Assembly: GCF_902859945.1 (NCBI RefSeq)
Contig: NZ_CADIKL010000033.1
Span: 1-64,000, forward strand
Reading direction: 5' to 3'
Source of the DNA: Paraburkholderia caffeinitolerans
GTDB lineage: Bacteria > Pseudomonadota > Gammaproteobacteria > Burkholderiales > Burkholderiaceae
Length of the DNA: 64,000 nt
The position numbers and the translations under genes are program-made. This document shows, one piece after another, positions 27,434 through 35,848 of this stretch. Every line of letters begins with the position of its first letter. Position 1 is the stretch's first letter. The notes below the pieces were generated by a model. It was not told where the DNA came from. It made no database searches and saw only the letters and a list, made by a program, of their open reading frames with translations.

Positions 27434-29287
27434 TCAGGCGTTCGCGCCGCCGCGCACGTCGAATTCGACCTTCCAGCGCTCGCTGCTGCCGCTCGGCACG
27501 GCTTCGAGTTCGAGCGTGCCGGCTTCGGTCACGCGCGCGTGCAGCTTGACGGGCACGACTTCGCCGGACGTGCGTCCCTCGGCCGGCAGCGTGGCCTGGA
27601 TCTCTTCGAGCTCTTGCAGTTCTTCCGGCGACCAGTAATCGAGCAGCGTGCCCACCTGATCCTGGCGGCGCACCGAGGAGCCGAAGAAGCGAAAGTGCAC
27701 CGGCTCGCCCACCACGAGGCCGAACTCCTGCGGCGGCAGCGCGGCGTCCGTGCCTTCTTCCATGCCGAACGGCGCGACGCACAGCGCCGAGACCGGCGGC
27801 TCGAGCCCCGGCACGGCCGGCATGGCCGATTCGATCGCCACGTAGTACGCGCGCGCCGTGCCTCCGCGAATGCGCACGCCCTTGCCGCGCTTCACATAGC
27901 CGTAGTACGCCGCGCCGCGCGCCACGGCGAGGTCGAGGTCGGCGCCGCCCAGCAGGCGTGCAGCCGCCGCGCCTTCAGCCGCGAGCCAGCCGTTGAGAAT
28001 GTCGAGCACGCGTCCGGCCAGCAGCGGCGACTTGAACACGCCGCCGTTGAACAGCACCGCCGTGGGGTGCAGGAAGCTGGCGCTCCCGGCCTGACCGGCG
28101 GCTGCCGCGAACCCTTCGAGTTCCGCGAGCGCGCCCACCTGGCGGCCGAGGAAGGCCGCGAGATGGCGCGTCACGCCCGCGTCCTGCGCGTAGGGCAGGC
28201 CGAGTTGCGTGAGGCCGGCGCGGGCACGCGTGACGGGCCGCGCTGCCGCGTCCACTTGCGGGAAGAACCCTTCGAGGATGATCTGCGTGAGTTCGCTGCG
28301 CGTGAGTTCGGTGCGGATCGAGCCGCCGATCAGCTTCGAGCCCCGGCTCGGCACGACGAGCGGCACGGTCTCCACGCTCGGGTCGGAGAGCAGCGTTTCC
28401 TTGGCCGAACGGCACGCGTAGGTGAGCGCGCGCAGTTGCCACGGATCGGCCTGGGTGCCTTGCGCCGCGAGCTTGCGCGCGACCACGTGGGCGAGCGCGA
28501 GATCCATGTTGTCGCCGCCGAGCAGGATGTGCTCGCCCACCGCCACGCGGTGCAGTTCCAGATTGCCTTCGCGCTCGATCACGGCGATCAGCGAGAGGTC
28601 GGTCGTGCCGCCGCCGACGTCCACCACGAGGATCACGTCGCCGACCTTCACTTCCTTGCGCCATGCGCCGCCGCTCTTCTGGATCCAGCTATAGAGCGCG
28701 GCCTGCGGTTCTTCCAGCAGCGTCATGCGCGCATAGCCGGCGGCCTGCGCGGCCTCGGCTGTGAGTTCGCGCGCGGCCGGGTCGAACGAAGCCGGAATCG
28801 TGACGGTGATGTCCTGCTCCGCGAACGGGGCCTCGGGATGCGCGTGATCCCATGCTTCACGCAGATGCGTGAGGTAGCGAATCGAGCTTTCGAGCGGCGA
28901 GACGCGCGCGACTTCGGGCGGCGCATCGTTGGGCAGGATCGCGGCGCGGCGGTCCACGCCGGGATGGCAGAGCCAGCTCTTCGCGCTCGACACGAGACGG
29001 ATGGGCGTGCCGGCACCGCGGCTGCGCGCCATCTCGCCCACGGCGTATTCGCGCGTGGTGGTCCAGGGCAGCGTGAGGTCGCCAGGCGTCAGTTCGCCCG
29101 CGTTGGGCAGGTAGAGGAACGAGGGCAGCAGCTCGGGCGATTCGATCGCGCCGGGCGCGGTCAGTTGCGTGACGGGCAGTACGCCCTGGGTGGCTTTTTC
29201 GCCGTCACTGCCTGCGAGATCGACGTACGAGAGCGCGCAATGCGTGGTGCCGAGGTCGACGCCGATGGAATAACGCGGATCGCTCAC
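27434..29287 (-). CDS. Hsp70-family protein, short form (617 residues)
   Basis: A second, divergent Hsp70 with GVDLGTTHCALSYVDL at the N-terminus, VVDVGGGTTDLSLIAVIE in the middle and GGDNMDLALAHV, like its downstream paralogue. The C-terminal 130 residues hold a short beta-type domain (EAGTLELEAVPSG) that is also present in the long form, so the pair arose by duplication. It starts with an ATGA overlap to the DUF2760 stop (29284-29287) and is followed after 26 bases by the long form. These proteins lack the classical DnaK lid and probably act with DUF2760 rather than with DnaJ/GrpE. Confidence 0.9.
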   Translation of the reverse strand: MSDPRYSIGVDLGTTHCALSYVDLAGSDGEKATQGVLPVTQLTAPGAIESPELLPSFLYLPNAGELTPGDLTLPWTTTREYAVGEMARSRGAGTPIRLVSSAKSWLCHPGVDRRAAILPNDAPPEVARVSPLESSIRYLTHLREAWDHAHPEAPFAEQDITVTIPASFDPAARELTAEAAQAAGYARMTLLEEPQAALYSWIQKSGGAWRKEVKVGDVILVVDVGGGTTDLSLIAVIEREGNLELHRVAVGEHILLGGDNMDLALAHVVARKLAAQGTQADPWQLRALTYACRSAKETLLSDPSVETVPLVVPSRGSKLIGGSIRTELTRSELTQIILEGFFPQVDAAARPVTRARAGLTQLGLPYAQDAGVTRHLAAFLGRQVGALAELEGFAAAAGQAGSASFLHPTAVLFNGGVFKSPLLAGRVLDILNGWLAAEGAAAARLLGGADLDLAVARGAAYYGYVKRGKGVRIRGGTARAYYVAIESAMPAVPGLEPPVSALCVAPFGMEEGTDAALPPQEFGLVVGEPVHFRFFGSSVRRQDQVGTLLDYWSPEELQELEEIQATLPAEGRTSGEVVPVKLHARVTEAGTLELEAVPSGSSERWKVEFDVRGGANA

Positions 29288-29877
29288 AGTTCCACCTCTG
29301 CCGGTGCGAGGACCTTGGCGTCATTCGACTTCACGAGCTTGGGCAGCTTGACGTCTTCGACGCGCCAGCCGCGATGGCTGATCGTGCCGTTATACGGCGC
29401 CGCGCCCACCACATTGCCGGTCAGGCGGATGGCGGTGGCGTCGAAGCCTTCGGCGATGGTCACGCGGCTGCCTTCGGCTTCCGTGCGCACCGGGCGGATC
29501 GTGAAGTGCTCGCGCAGCGTGGCGCGGCAGCCTTCGTGCACGAGGCGCGCGGCCGCGCCGATGTCGGCGTCGCCATAGTTGGCGATGTCTTCTTCGACGA
29601 AGTCCACGAAGCGGGCGTTGCGCTGGAGCAGGCCCAGCAGTTGCAGCGCCGACTGTGGGCTGGCTTCCTCGATGGCGGCCACGGGTGCGGGCGTGGGCGT
29701 GGCGACCGGCGCGGAGGCCGGAGCGGGTGCGGGCGCAGGCGCAGGCGTGGATACCAGCGTCTCGCCTTCGCGCAGGCGGCGCACGCCGGCGGCCAGTTCG
29801 GCATTGCCGAGAATGGCGAAGAACGATCCGAAGGCAAGCGAGAGCCTGCCCGCGAAGGAAATCTTGGTTTCGGTCAT
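29284..29877 (-). CDS. DUF2760 domain protein
   Basis: A 197-residue protein. A hydrophobic N-terminal helix (LSLAFGSFFAILGNAELAAG) is followed by an Ala/Pro repeat linker at residues about 43-66 and then the DUF2760 domain (ALQLLGLLQRNARFVDFVEE, FTIRPVRTEAEGSRV, GAAPYNGTISHRGWRVEDV). It heads the conserved DUF2760-Hsp70-Hsp70 operon and overlaps the next gene by four bases. Its function is unknown; constant linkage suggests it is a cofactor or membrane-side partner of the Hsp70 pair. Confidence 0.9.
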   Translation of the reverse strand: MTETKISFAGRLSLAFGSFFAILGNAELAAGVRRLREGETLVSTPAPAPAPAPASAPVATPTPAPVAAIEEASPQSALQLLGLLQRNARFVDFVEEDIANYGDADIGAAARLVHEGCRATLREHFTIRPVRTEAEGSRVTIAEGFDATAIRLTGNVVGAAPYNGTISHRGWRVEDVKLPKLVKSNDAKVLAPAEVEL

Positions 29878-30028
29878 TAAAACAGCTCCAGTGGGCTCGC
29901 GCGCTTGGGGCGAGCGGTCCGGCCAGCCTCGCGTCGAGACGCTTACGGTACGTCACGGGGACGTCCAGTGTGTGACGGCGGTGAGCACGTTCGAGCCCCT
30001 CGCGTGTGGCAGCCGGCAGGAAAAACAT

Positions 30029-30045
30029 GAGCCCGGCACGGGCTC
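30029..30045 (-). terminator. 7-bp hairpin with T-run on the minus strand
   Basis: GAGCCCG (30029-30035) pairs with CGGGCTC (30039-30045) around three bases. Read on the minus strand it is followed by ATGTTTTTCC, the form of a rho-independent terminator. It lies upstream of DUF2760, so it would stop minus-strand readthrough toward that operon or act as an attenuator. Confidence 0.4.
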
Positions 30046-30322
30046 AATACCCGTATTTTGCCTTATCGCGGGCGAGAGGACCGGGAATCAATCGCGCGGG
30101 GGAGTGGCCGTGGTGAGGGCCAGCTTCGTGTCGCGCTTGTTGTTCAGGTAACTCGATACGCGCCGCCGTCTCGCTTGAACGCGTCATGCGTGATTTTCAG
30201 TTGATTAATGTCCTGGATAGCGATTTGTGCTGAAGTGCGCTGAATATGCGAGAGGCATATTAAATCGATAGTAATGTTGATTGCTAACAAAATTAATGGC
30301 GCGCACTTGAAATTTTAAATAC

Positions 30323-30337
30323 TAATCACGGTGATTA
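30323..30337. promoter_or_regulatory. 15-base palindrome upstream of the polyketide cluster
   Basis: TAATCAC-G-GTGATTA is a perfect odd-centred palindrome in the AT-rich region about 400 bases before the first cluster gene. The size and symmetry suit a dimeric HTH operator. No regulator gene lies inside the cluster itself. Confidence 0.4.
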
Positions 30338-30733
30338 ATCAAGATTGCAATTCATGCAGGTGCGCTGAAGTATGCGGCGGAAGGTCGCGCTATTTCTAAT
30401 TTAATTGGAAGTAATCTTGGCTCGTCGGAAGGAAAGGAAATTTCCATTCATTCGTCGCGTGACTGGAAACGTAATTCGAGAAAATCTGGATAAATAAGAT
30501 CGATTTTTGTCGGCGGATTATGGATTTTTCTGATGATTTGGAAGGGTGAAATTGGATAATTTCTTGAATTTAATGGGTGATATTTCAGAGGAGAGGGCTC
30601 ACGAATGAAGCGTTGGATACACGCCGGAGATGCGTGCGGGAAATCGCCGTGCATAACCAACCAATCTTGTCACTCCCGGCATTGAATCGATATAGGGCTG
30701 GCAGTGGACTGGAACAGAAGAGGGGAGTAAGAA

Positions 30734-31204
30734 ATGAAACGTAGTTTGCACGCGATGGCCGGGCTGATAGCGATCGCCATGATCGTCCTGTTTATCGTCG
30801 CGACGCTCTATTCAGAGTTTTCGGGTAATCGTGACCTCATATTTGTCGTCAAACGCGGCATTGCCTTCCCCGGAATCGAAATTCTCGTCTGTGTGATGGT
30901 ACTCGCGGGCGGAAGCGGTCGGAGTCTGGCGAAAAGCAGGTCCGTGGCGCTCGCTGCAAAGAAAGCGAGGCGCATGCGATTCGTCGCTCTTAATGGCATC
31001 GCGATCCTGATCCCTTGCGCGATATTGCTGGCGTATTGGGCCACGTACGGCATCTTGACGGCTCGCTTTTATGTCGTTCAGTCGATCGAGATACTCGCGG
31101 GGCTCACGAACCTGACGATGCTGGTTCTGAATATGAGGGACGGCCTGTTGCTCAAGCGGACTCGAACCGGGAAAGCGACAGCAGGGACACGACGAGAGAC
31201 ATGA
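30734..31204 (+). CDS. four-helix membrane protein at the head of the type II PKS cluster
   Basis: A 156-residue protein with four hydrophobic segments, about residues 6-27, 42-60, 82-106 and 111-133, separated by short basic loops (GRSLAKSRSVALAAKKARR). A GAGGGGAG ribosome site precedes the ATG. No family is recognised. It is the first gene of a same-strand series leading into the aromatase/cyclase 57 bases later, so it may help export the product, protect the host or anchor the enzymes. It could also be unrelated and merely adjacent. Confidence 0.7.
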   Translation: MKRSLHAMAGLIAIAMIVLFIVATLYSEFSGNRDLIFVVKRGIAFPGIEILVCVMVLAGGSGRSLAKSRSVALAAKKARRMRFVALNGIAILIPCAILLAYWATYGILTARFYVVQSIEILAGLTNLTMLVLNMRDGLLLKRTRTGKATAGTRRET

Positions 31205-31260
31205 CGACTGCCGCCGGGGACGATATTGAGAGAAAACTTTGAATACCGATTGGGAATGAG

Positions 31261-32187
31261 ATGAAGACAGATCATTTTATCGATGTGGACGCTTCGGCAG
31301 AGGCAGCGTTCCGCGTATGCGTCGAAGTCGAGCGCTGGCCGGAAATATTTCCTCCTTGCATCGACGCGGTTGTGCTCGAGGAAACGATGCGCAGCCAGCG
31401 AGTGCGCCTTACGGCACGGGCAAACGACCGGATCTTTACCTGGGAATCGGTGAGAAGCATCGACCGGGCCAATTGTCGTGTCACGTTTTCCCAGGTCAGG
31501 CCGGCGCCGCTCGTCAAATCGATGCAGGGCGTGTGGGAGTTCACGCCGAAGGGGGCGAATGGCTGCCGGATCACCTTGAGCCATGAATTCGAATTGCATG
31601 ATGACGTGAGCGGCCGCGTAGAAGGTGTTGCAACGTCGGCCGATGCAGAGCGTTTCATGCGCAGCACGCTTCATGCGAATAGCACACGAGAGCTCGAGGC
31701 CATCGTGACGTGGTTGCGCAGGCAGGCGTGGCGTCACGAGTTCAGTGAATCGGTTGTCATGAATGCCTCGTCTCGTGCGATCTACGATCTATTGCGGGAT
31801 GCGGAGAACTGGCCGTCGCTGTTGCCTCATTGTCTTGCTGTCGACATGCGCTACGAGGACCCGTGGAACCAGGAGTTCACGATGACTGTAAAGGTGGACG
31901 GCAACGTGGAGGAGATCCGGAGCATCCGAAGGTTGTTCGGGGACTCGATCGAATACTTCCAGCCCGAGCCGCCGCCCGCCTTGACGGAGCATCAGGGCCA
32001 CTGGCGATTACGCGACACGGGGGCGGGCATCGAAGTCACGTCATCGCATGCCGTCGTGCTCAATCCATCATTCTTTTCAGCGCATTGCGCGACAGAGGCG
32101 AAGCAAATCGTGGAGCGAGCCATCAACCGCAACAGTCTGGGAACCATGCAGGCCATTCTGAACAAATTGGGAGCGCATCGTGAATGA
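31261..32187 (+). CDS. aromatic polyketide aromatase/cyclase, tandem SRPBCC (START-like) didomain
   Basis: A 308-residue protein made of two polyketide_cyc-like domains of about 150 residues each. The first starts MKTDHFIDVDASAEAAFRVC with ERWPEIFPPCIDAV and TFSQVR...VKSMQGVWEF. The second starts SESVVMNASSRAIYDLLRDA with NWPSLLPHC and LTEHQGHWRL. This layout is that of the didomain ARO/CYC enzymes that fold and dehydrate the first ring of C9-reduced type II polyketides. It overlaps the ketoreductase by eight bases and precedes KS-alpha, matching its expected pathway position. The two domains differ enough that only one may be catalytic, as in other didomain members. Confidence 0.9.
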   Translation: MKTDHFIDVDASAEAAFRVCVEVERWPEIFPPCIDAVVLEETMRSQRVRLTARANDRIFTWESVRSIDRANCRVTFSQVRPAPLVKSMQGVWEFTPKGANGCRITLSHEFELHDDVSGRVEGVATSADAERFMRSTLHANSTRELEAIVTWLRRQAWRHEFSESVVMNASSRAIYDLLRDAENWPSLLPHCLAVDMRYEDPWNQEFTMTVKVDGNVEEIRSIRRLFGDSIEYFQPEPPPALTEHQGHWRLRDTGAGIEVTSSHAVVLNPSFFSAHCATEAKQIVERAINRNSLGTMQAILNKLGAHRE

Positions 32188-32956
32188 CAAGAAGGCGATT
32201 ATCACGGGAGGCAGTGGCGGCATCGGCTTGGCAATCGCTGAGCGGTTGCTGCAGGACGGATTCGACTGTGCATTGATTGGCCGGGATGCCGGCAAGTTGC
32301 GCCGTGCCGCCGAATTGCTTGGAAGCGATCGCGGCAAGGTCGTGTGTGTTCCCTGTGACATCACGAAGCCGGCTCAGGTCAAGGACTTGGTTTCCACGGT
32401 CGCGCAGGCATTCGGATGCGTCGATGTTCTCGTGAACTGCGCAGGACGCAGTGGAGGCGGCGTAACGAGCACTATTACCGACGAACTGTGGCTCGACGTG
32501 ATCAATACCAATCTCAACGCGACGTTCTTCGTGACGCGGGAGGTGCTGGCGTCGGGGAGCATGAAGAAAGGCGGCAGCATCGTCAACATCGCGAGCACTG
32601 GGGGCAAGCAGGGCGTGATCCACGGTGCCCCTTACTGTGCTTCCAAGCACGCAATGATCGGATTGACCAAGGCACTCGGACTGGAGCTTGCGCGCGACGG
32701 CTCCGACATTACGGTCAATGCTGTGTGCCCCGGCTTCGTGGAAACGGAAATGGCCGAACAGGTGCGTACCAATTATGCGCGTATCTGGAATGTCTCCACT
32801 GATGAAGCGAAGCGCCGGATCGAGCAACGCGTGCCAATCGGACGCTATATCGAGCCGGCCGAAGTCGCCGGACTTGTTTCGTATCTGGTATCGGACCTTG
32901 CGCGCGGAATCACGGCACAGGCTATGAACGTCTGTGGTGGTTTGGGCAATTACTGA
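32180..32956 (+). CDS. type II polyketide ketoreductase (ActIII-like SDR)
   Basis: A 258-residue SDR. The NADPH motif GGSGGIG is at residues 10-16 and the catalytic Ser139, Tyr152 and Lys156 lie in NIASTGGKQGVIHGAPYCAS. The end is strikingly like actinorhodin KR: CPGFVETEMAEQVRTNYARI, then VPIGRYIEPAEVAGLVSYL and a C-terminal ITAQAMNVCGGLGNY. It should reduce the C9 carbonyl of the nascent poly-beta-ketone. In the ActIII stereocontrol motif P-G-G the Pro is replaced: the sequence reads NCAGRSGGGVT. GGGAG precedes the start, which overlaps the aromatase stop. Confidence 0.93.
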   Translation: MNDKKAIITGGSGGIGLAIAERLLQDGFDCALIGRDAGKLRRAAELLGSDRGKVVCVPCDITKPAQVKDLVSTVAQAFGCVDVLVNCAGRSGGGVTSTITDELWLDVINTNLNATFFVTREVLASGSMKKGGSIVNIASTGGKQGVIHGAPYCASKHAMIGLTKALGLELARDGSDITVNAVCPGFVETEMAEQVRTNYARIWNVSTDEAKRRIEQRVPIGRYIEPAEVAGLVSYLVSDLARGITAQAMNVCGGLGNY

Positions 32957-32968
32957 ATTTACATACTC

Positions 32969-34276
32969 ATGACCTGGAGTCCGGAATTGACAAAGCGAAG
33001 AGTGGTAATTACGGGACTTGGTGTCGTTGCACCGAATGGAATCGGCATCGACGCTTTTTGGCGAAATTGTCTCGCTGGAAAAAGCGGCGTCACGCGGATC
33101 ACTGAGTTCGACGTGAATGGCTTCGATGCCCAGATCGCGGGCGTTGTCGAAAATTTCGATCCGATGCGCGCAGGCATTGCGTCGGCCCAAAGCGAGCGGC
33201 TCGACCGCTACGCGCTTTTCGCGCTGGCGGCTGCGCAGGAAGCCGTATCTCGCGCGGATCTCAACGTCGATCCGTCCAATTCGGAGCGTGTCGGGGTATG
33301 TATTGCGACTGCTATCGCGGGGACGAAGTTCATGGAAGAGGAGTTTCTGCGCCTGACACACGGCGGCGCCGAACCTATTGATCCGGCTGCTGCGTCCGAT
33401 TGGCTGTTTTACGGCGCGAGCTTTCACATGGCGGCGAGCGAGGTGGCGCGCGCCCTGGATGTACACGGTCCGGTTCAAACGCTCGCGACGGGTTGCACAG
33501 CGGGGCTCGATGCGCTTGGCCAGGCGTTCGATCTGATCCGAAGCGGCGAGGCGGATGTGATGATCGCCGGTGCGACGGAAGCGCCGCTCACGCCCATTGC
33601 AATGGCTGCATTCGACATTATCGGTGCGCTCGCCAGCGATCGCAACGATCGGCCCACCGAGGCTTCGAGGCCATATGACGCCTCGCGCGCGGGATTCGTG
33701 CTTGGCGAAGGCTGCGGAATGTTCGTGCTCGAATCGCTCGATCACGCTATTGCGCGTGGTGCGACGGTTCTTGCCGAAGTGAAGGGATTTGGTTCTACCT
33801 GCAACGCATTTCATATGACAGACCTTGCGCCCGATGGCATCGACCTGCATCGCGCGATGGTGCTGGCCCTGGCGGATGCTCGGCTCGACGCCGTCGACGT
33901 GGGGCACGTGAACGCTCACGGAAGCTCCACGCAACAGAACGATATCAATGAGACGAATGCCGTCAAACGCACGCTCGGCAATCACGCATACGGCATCCCA
34001 ATATGTTCCCTGAAATCGATCATCGGTCACGCGCTCGCGGCCGCGAACGCAATCGAGGCTGTCGCAGCTACCTTGACGCTCGTTCATCGGCGGGTGCCGC
34101 CAACGATCAACTATGAGAATCGCGATCCGGCGTGCGATCTCGATTATGTCGTCGAAGGCGAGCGGGAAGTCGAGATCGACTGTCTATTGAAAGATGCAAG
34201 CGGATTTTCAGGTATTCATAGCGCGCTGGTGCTTGGACGCGTAAACGGCAACGAACCGAGGAGCATGCAGCGATGA
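32969..34276 (+). CDS. type II polyketide ketosynthase alpha subunit (KS-alpha)
   Basis: A 435-residue condensing enzyme. Cys176 lies in LATGCTAGLDALG, the KS-alpha-type nucleophile context. His317 is in VNAHGSSTQQND and His354 in SLKSIIGHALAAANAIEA, completing the triad. It elongates malonyl-ACP into a poly-beta-ketone as a heterodimer with the downstream chain-length factor. The C-terminal ASGFSGIHSALVLGR is also family-typical. It overlaps the CLF by four bases (ATGA), the usual coupling that keeps the subunits stoichiometric. It is much closer in style to actinomycete KS-alpha than to FabF. Confidence 0.94.
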   Translation: MTWSPELTKRRVVITGLGVVAPNGIGIDAFWRNCLAGKSGVTRITEFDVNGFDAQIAGVVENFDPMRAGIASAQSERLDRYALFALAAAQEAVSRADLNVDPSNSERVGVCIATAIAGTKFMEEEFLRLTHGGAEPIDPAAASDWLFYGASFHMAASEVARALDVHGPVQTLATGCTAGLDALGQAFDLIRSGEADVMIAGATEAPLTPIAMAAFDIIGALASDRNDRPTEASRPYDASRAGFVLGEGCGMFVLESLDHAIARGATVLAEVKGFGSTCNAFHMTDLAPDGIDLHRAMVLALADARLDAVDVGHVNAHGSSTQQNDINETNAVKRTLGNHAYGIPICSLKSIIGHALAAANAIEAVAATLTLVHRRVPPTINYENRDPACDLDYVVEGEREVEIDCLLKDASGFSGIHSALVLGRVNGNEPRSMQR

Positions 34277-35418
34277 AGAACGCCGTGGTTACTGGCATTG
34301 GTGTGCTCCTTCCGGCCATCGACAGCCTCGAAGCACTCTGGAATTCGCAACTTACGGACTGTGCGCAACCAAGGCGCCTGGCCAATGGCCTCTACGGATC
34401 CGAGATCGTTCCCTCGGCAATCAACGGGCGTCTTTCGCCAAGGTTGTCCAACAAACTCGATGCTTTTACGCGCTATGCGCTCGTTGCCACAGAGTCTGCG
34501 TTGGGAGACGCAGGTCTCGTCCTCGACGAAATCGACCGGACCCGTTGCGGGGTCTTCGTCGGCAACAGCTTTGGCGGATGGCAGTTCACCGAGACTCAAT
34601 TGCGCAATCTGCACTGCGAAGGACCGCGAGCCGTGAGTCCGTTCCAGGCGACGAGCTGGTTTCCGGCCGCGCCCCAAGGGCAGATCACGATCCTCCATGG
34701 GATCAAGGGGCATAGCAAGACCTATATGGCCGATCGAGCCAGCAGCTTGCTGAGCGTGGCCGCGGGCGCAAGACAGATTCAGCTCGGTCAGCTCGACGTG
34801 GCCATTGCGGGCGGGACGGAAAGCACGAACACTCAATTCGTGCGTCTTGCGCTCGCGAGCCTCGCGGCACGTGACGGAGACCGCGGCCCGGAAGCATTCC
34901 GGATTGCCGAGGGGGCCGTATTTCTCGTGCTCGAAGAACAGGGTCGCGCACTATCGAGGGGGGCACGAATCTACGCCAAGATTGGCAGATCGGCGATGTT
35001 CAACGCACCTTGTGACGGTGACCGATACAGCGATGATCCAGAACTCATGAAGTCCGTCATGCGCAAGGCATGCGCGGAGGATATTCCTGACGTGATCATG
35101 CCGGATGCCTGTGGCCTGATCGATCCGGATAGAGCCGAGAGGCAGGCGTTGCACGATACATTCAAGCGGGTTCCGACCGTTGTGCCGAAGGCGCGCACGG
35201 GGCACACATTCGGTGCGGAAGGTGCGCTTGATATTGCCTTCGCCTGCCTGATGCTCGATCGCGGGCGGACATTGCCGCGCTGTCCCGTTGCGACGTCATT
35301 CGATGCTTGTCCTGGAACTGATCTTCCCGGTCAGGGCGTTGTACCGAAACGAATCCTGGTCAATGCCCGCGCGACGGGTGGGGCCGCCTGCAGTTTGATG
35401 CTTCACGGAGCTGAATGA
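34273..35418 (+). CDS. chain-length factor (KS-beta), active-site Cys replaced by Arg
   Basis: A 381-residue KS-fold protein that pairs with KS-alpha and sets chain length. The position of the nucleophile is in TYMADRASSLLSV, so Cys is replaced by Arg155, not by the Gln that performs malonyl decarboxylation in actinomycete CLFs. One His is kept (ARTGHTFGAEGAL, His311), and the family C-terminus LVNARATGGAACSLML is present. At 381 residues it is shorter than most CLFs (about 400-415). It is translationally coupled to KS-alpha. Confidence 0.9.
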   Translation: MKNAVVTGIGVLLPAIDSLEALWNSQLTDCAQPRRLANGLYGSEIVPSAINGRLSPRLSNKLDAFTRYALVATESALGDAGLVLDEIDRTRCGVFVGNSFGGWQFTETQLRNLHCEGPRAVSPFQATSWFPAAPQGQITILHGIKGHSKTYMADRASSLLSVAAGARQIQLGQLDVAIAGGTESTNTQFVRLALASLAARDGDRGPEAFRIAEGAVFLVLEEQGRALSRGARIYAKIGRSAMFNAPCDGDRYSDDPELMKSVMRKACAEDIPDVIMPDACGLIDPDRAERQALHDTFKRVPTVVPKARTGHTFGAEGALDIAFACLMLDRGRTLPRCPVATSFDACPGTDLPGQGVVPKRILVNARATGGAACSLMLHGAE

Positions 35419-35421
35419 ACC

Positions 35422-35682
35422 ATGATTGATAGACAACAAGTTCTGGTGGCCGTAATGGCGACTATTGCTGAATATCTCGGCGAACAAGGAGAGGGCCGTC
35501 TCGCACACGACTCATTGCTCGAACAAGACTTCGGGCTCGATTCGACCGAGATGGTTTGTCTCGCGGTAGATCTGGAAAAGAAATTCAATATTGATCTTAA
35601 GGGCGTGAAATTCAGCAATCTTGAGACGCCAGATGATGTTGCAAGGGAAGTTATCGAAGTAATCTCTTCTTCTGCAAAATAA
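35422..35682 (+). CDS. acyl carrier protein of the type II PKS
   Basis: An 86-residue ACP with the phosphopantetheine site at Ser41 in LEQDFGLDSTEMVCLAVDLE, and helices 1-4 as expected. It starts three bases after the CLF stop, completing the KS-alpha/CLF/ACP minimal PKS. It would be loaded by the PPTase at the end of the cluster and by FabD-supplied malonyl groups, since no malonyltransferase gene is present here, as is usual for type II systems. Confidence 0.95.
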   Translation: MIDRQQVLVAVMATIAEYLGEQGEGRLAHDSLLEQDFGLDSTEMVCLAVDLEKKFNIDLKGVKFSNLETPDDVAREVIEVISSSAK

Positions 35683-35848
35683 GCTGAAGGCAACATATGT
35701 CGTGAAGATTGGCGATATTTAATTTGCAGTGCGAATCTAATTTACCATGCTAGCATCGATTCGGTTCATCTCTCAGTGTGGGTTCGGGCTGGCCACGGAC
35801 GCACGAGTGTCACATCGTTCCGCGCGGAGTCGATCCGGTCATCGAAAC

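Larger units (their letters stand above)
29878..30733. other. long intergenic region; AT-rich control region ahead of the polyketide cluster
   Basis: No gene was seen in 850 bases. The left third is GC-rich like its surroundings, while 30170-30700 is strongly AT-rich with many GATTAAT/ATTAAT words. It contains a hairpin at 30029-30045 and palindromes at 30323-30337 and 30436-30445 (GGAAATTTCC). AT-rich, regulator-bound DNA ahead of a transferred biosynthetic cluster is a typical H-NS/MvaT-type silencing target; that is inference. Confidence 0.5.

Noticed and set aside
27539-29578. 679-codon plus-strand ORF opposite the short Hsp70 gene
   Set aside because: Composition is that of the antisense strand of a high-GC gene; the Hsp70 frame has full nucleotide-binding motifs.
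29735-29760. low-complexity repeat DNA in the DUF2760 gene
   Set aside because: It encodes an Ala/Pro linker in frame; not a CRISPR, VNTR or mobile repeat of note.
32123-34087. 654-codon minus-strand ORF across KR and KS-alpha
   Set aside because: Antisense to two clearly recognised polyketide genes, no motifs, no SD.
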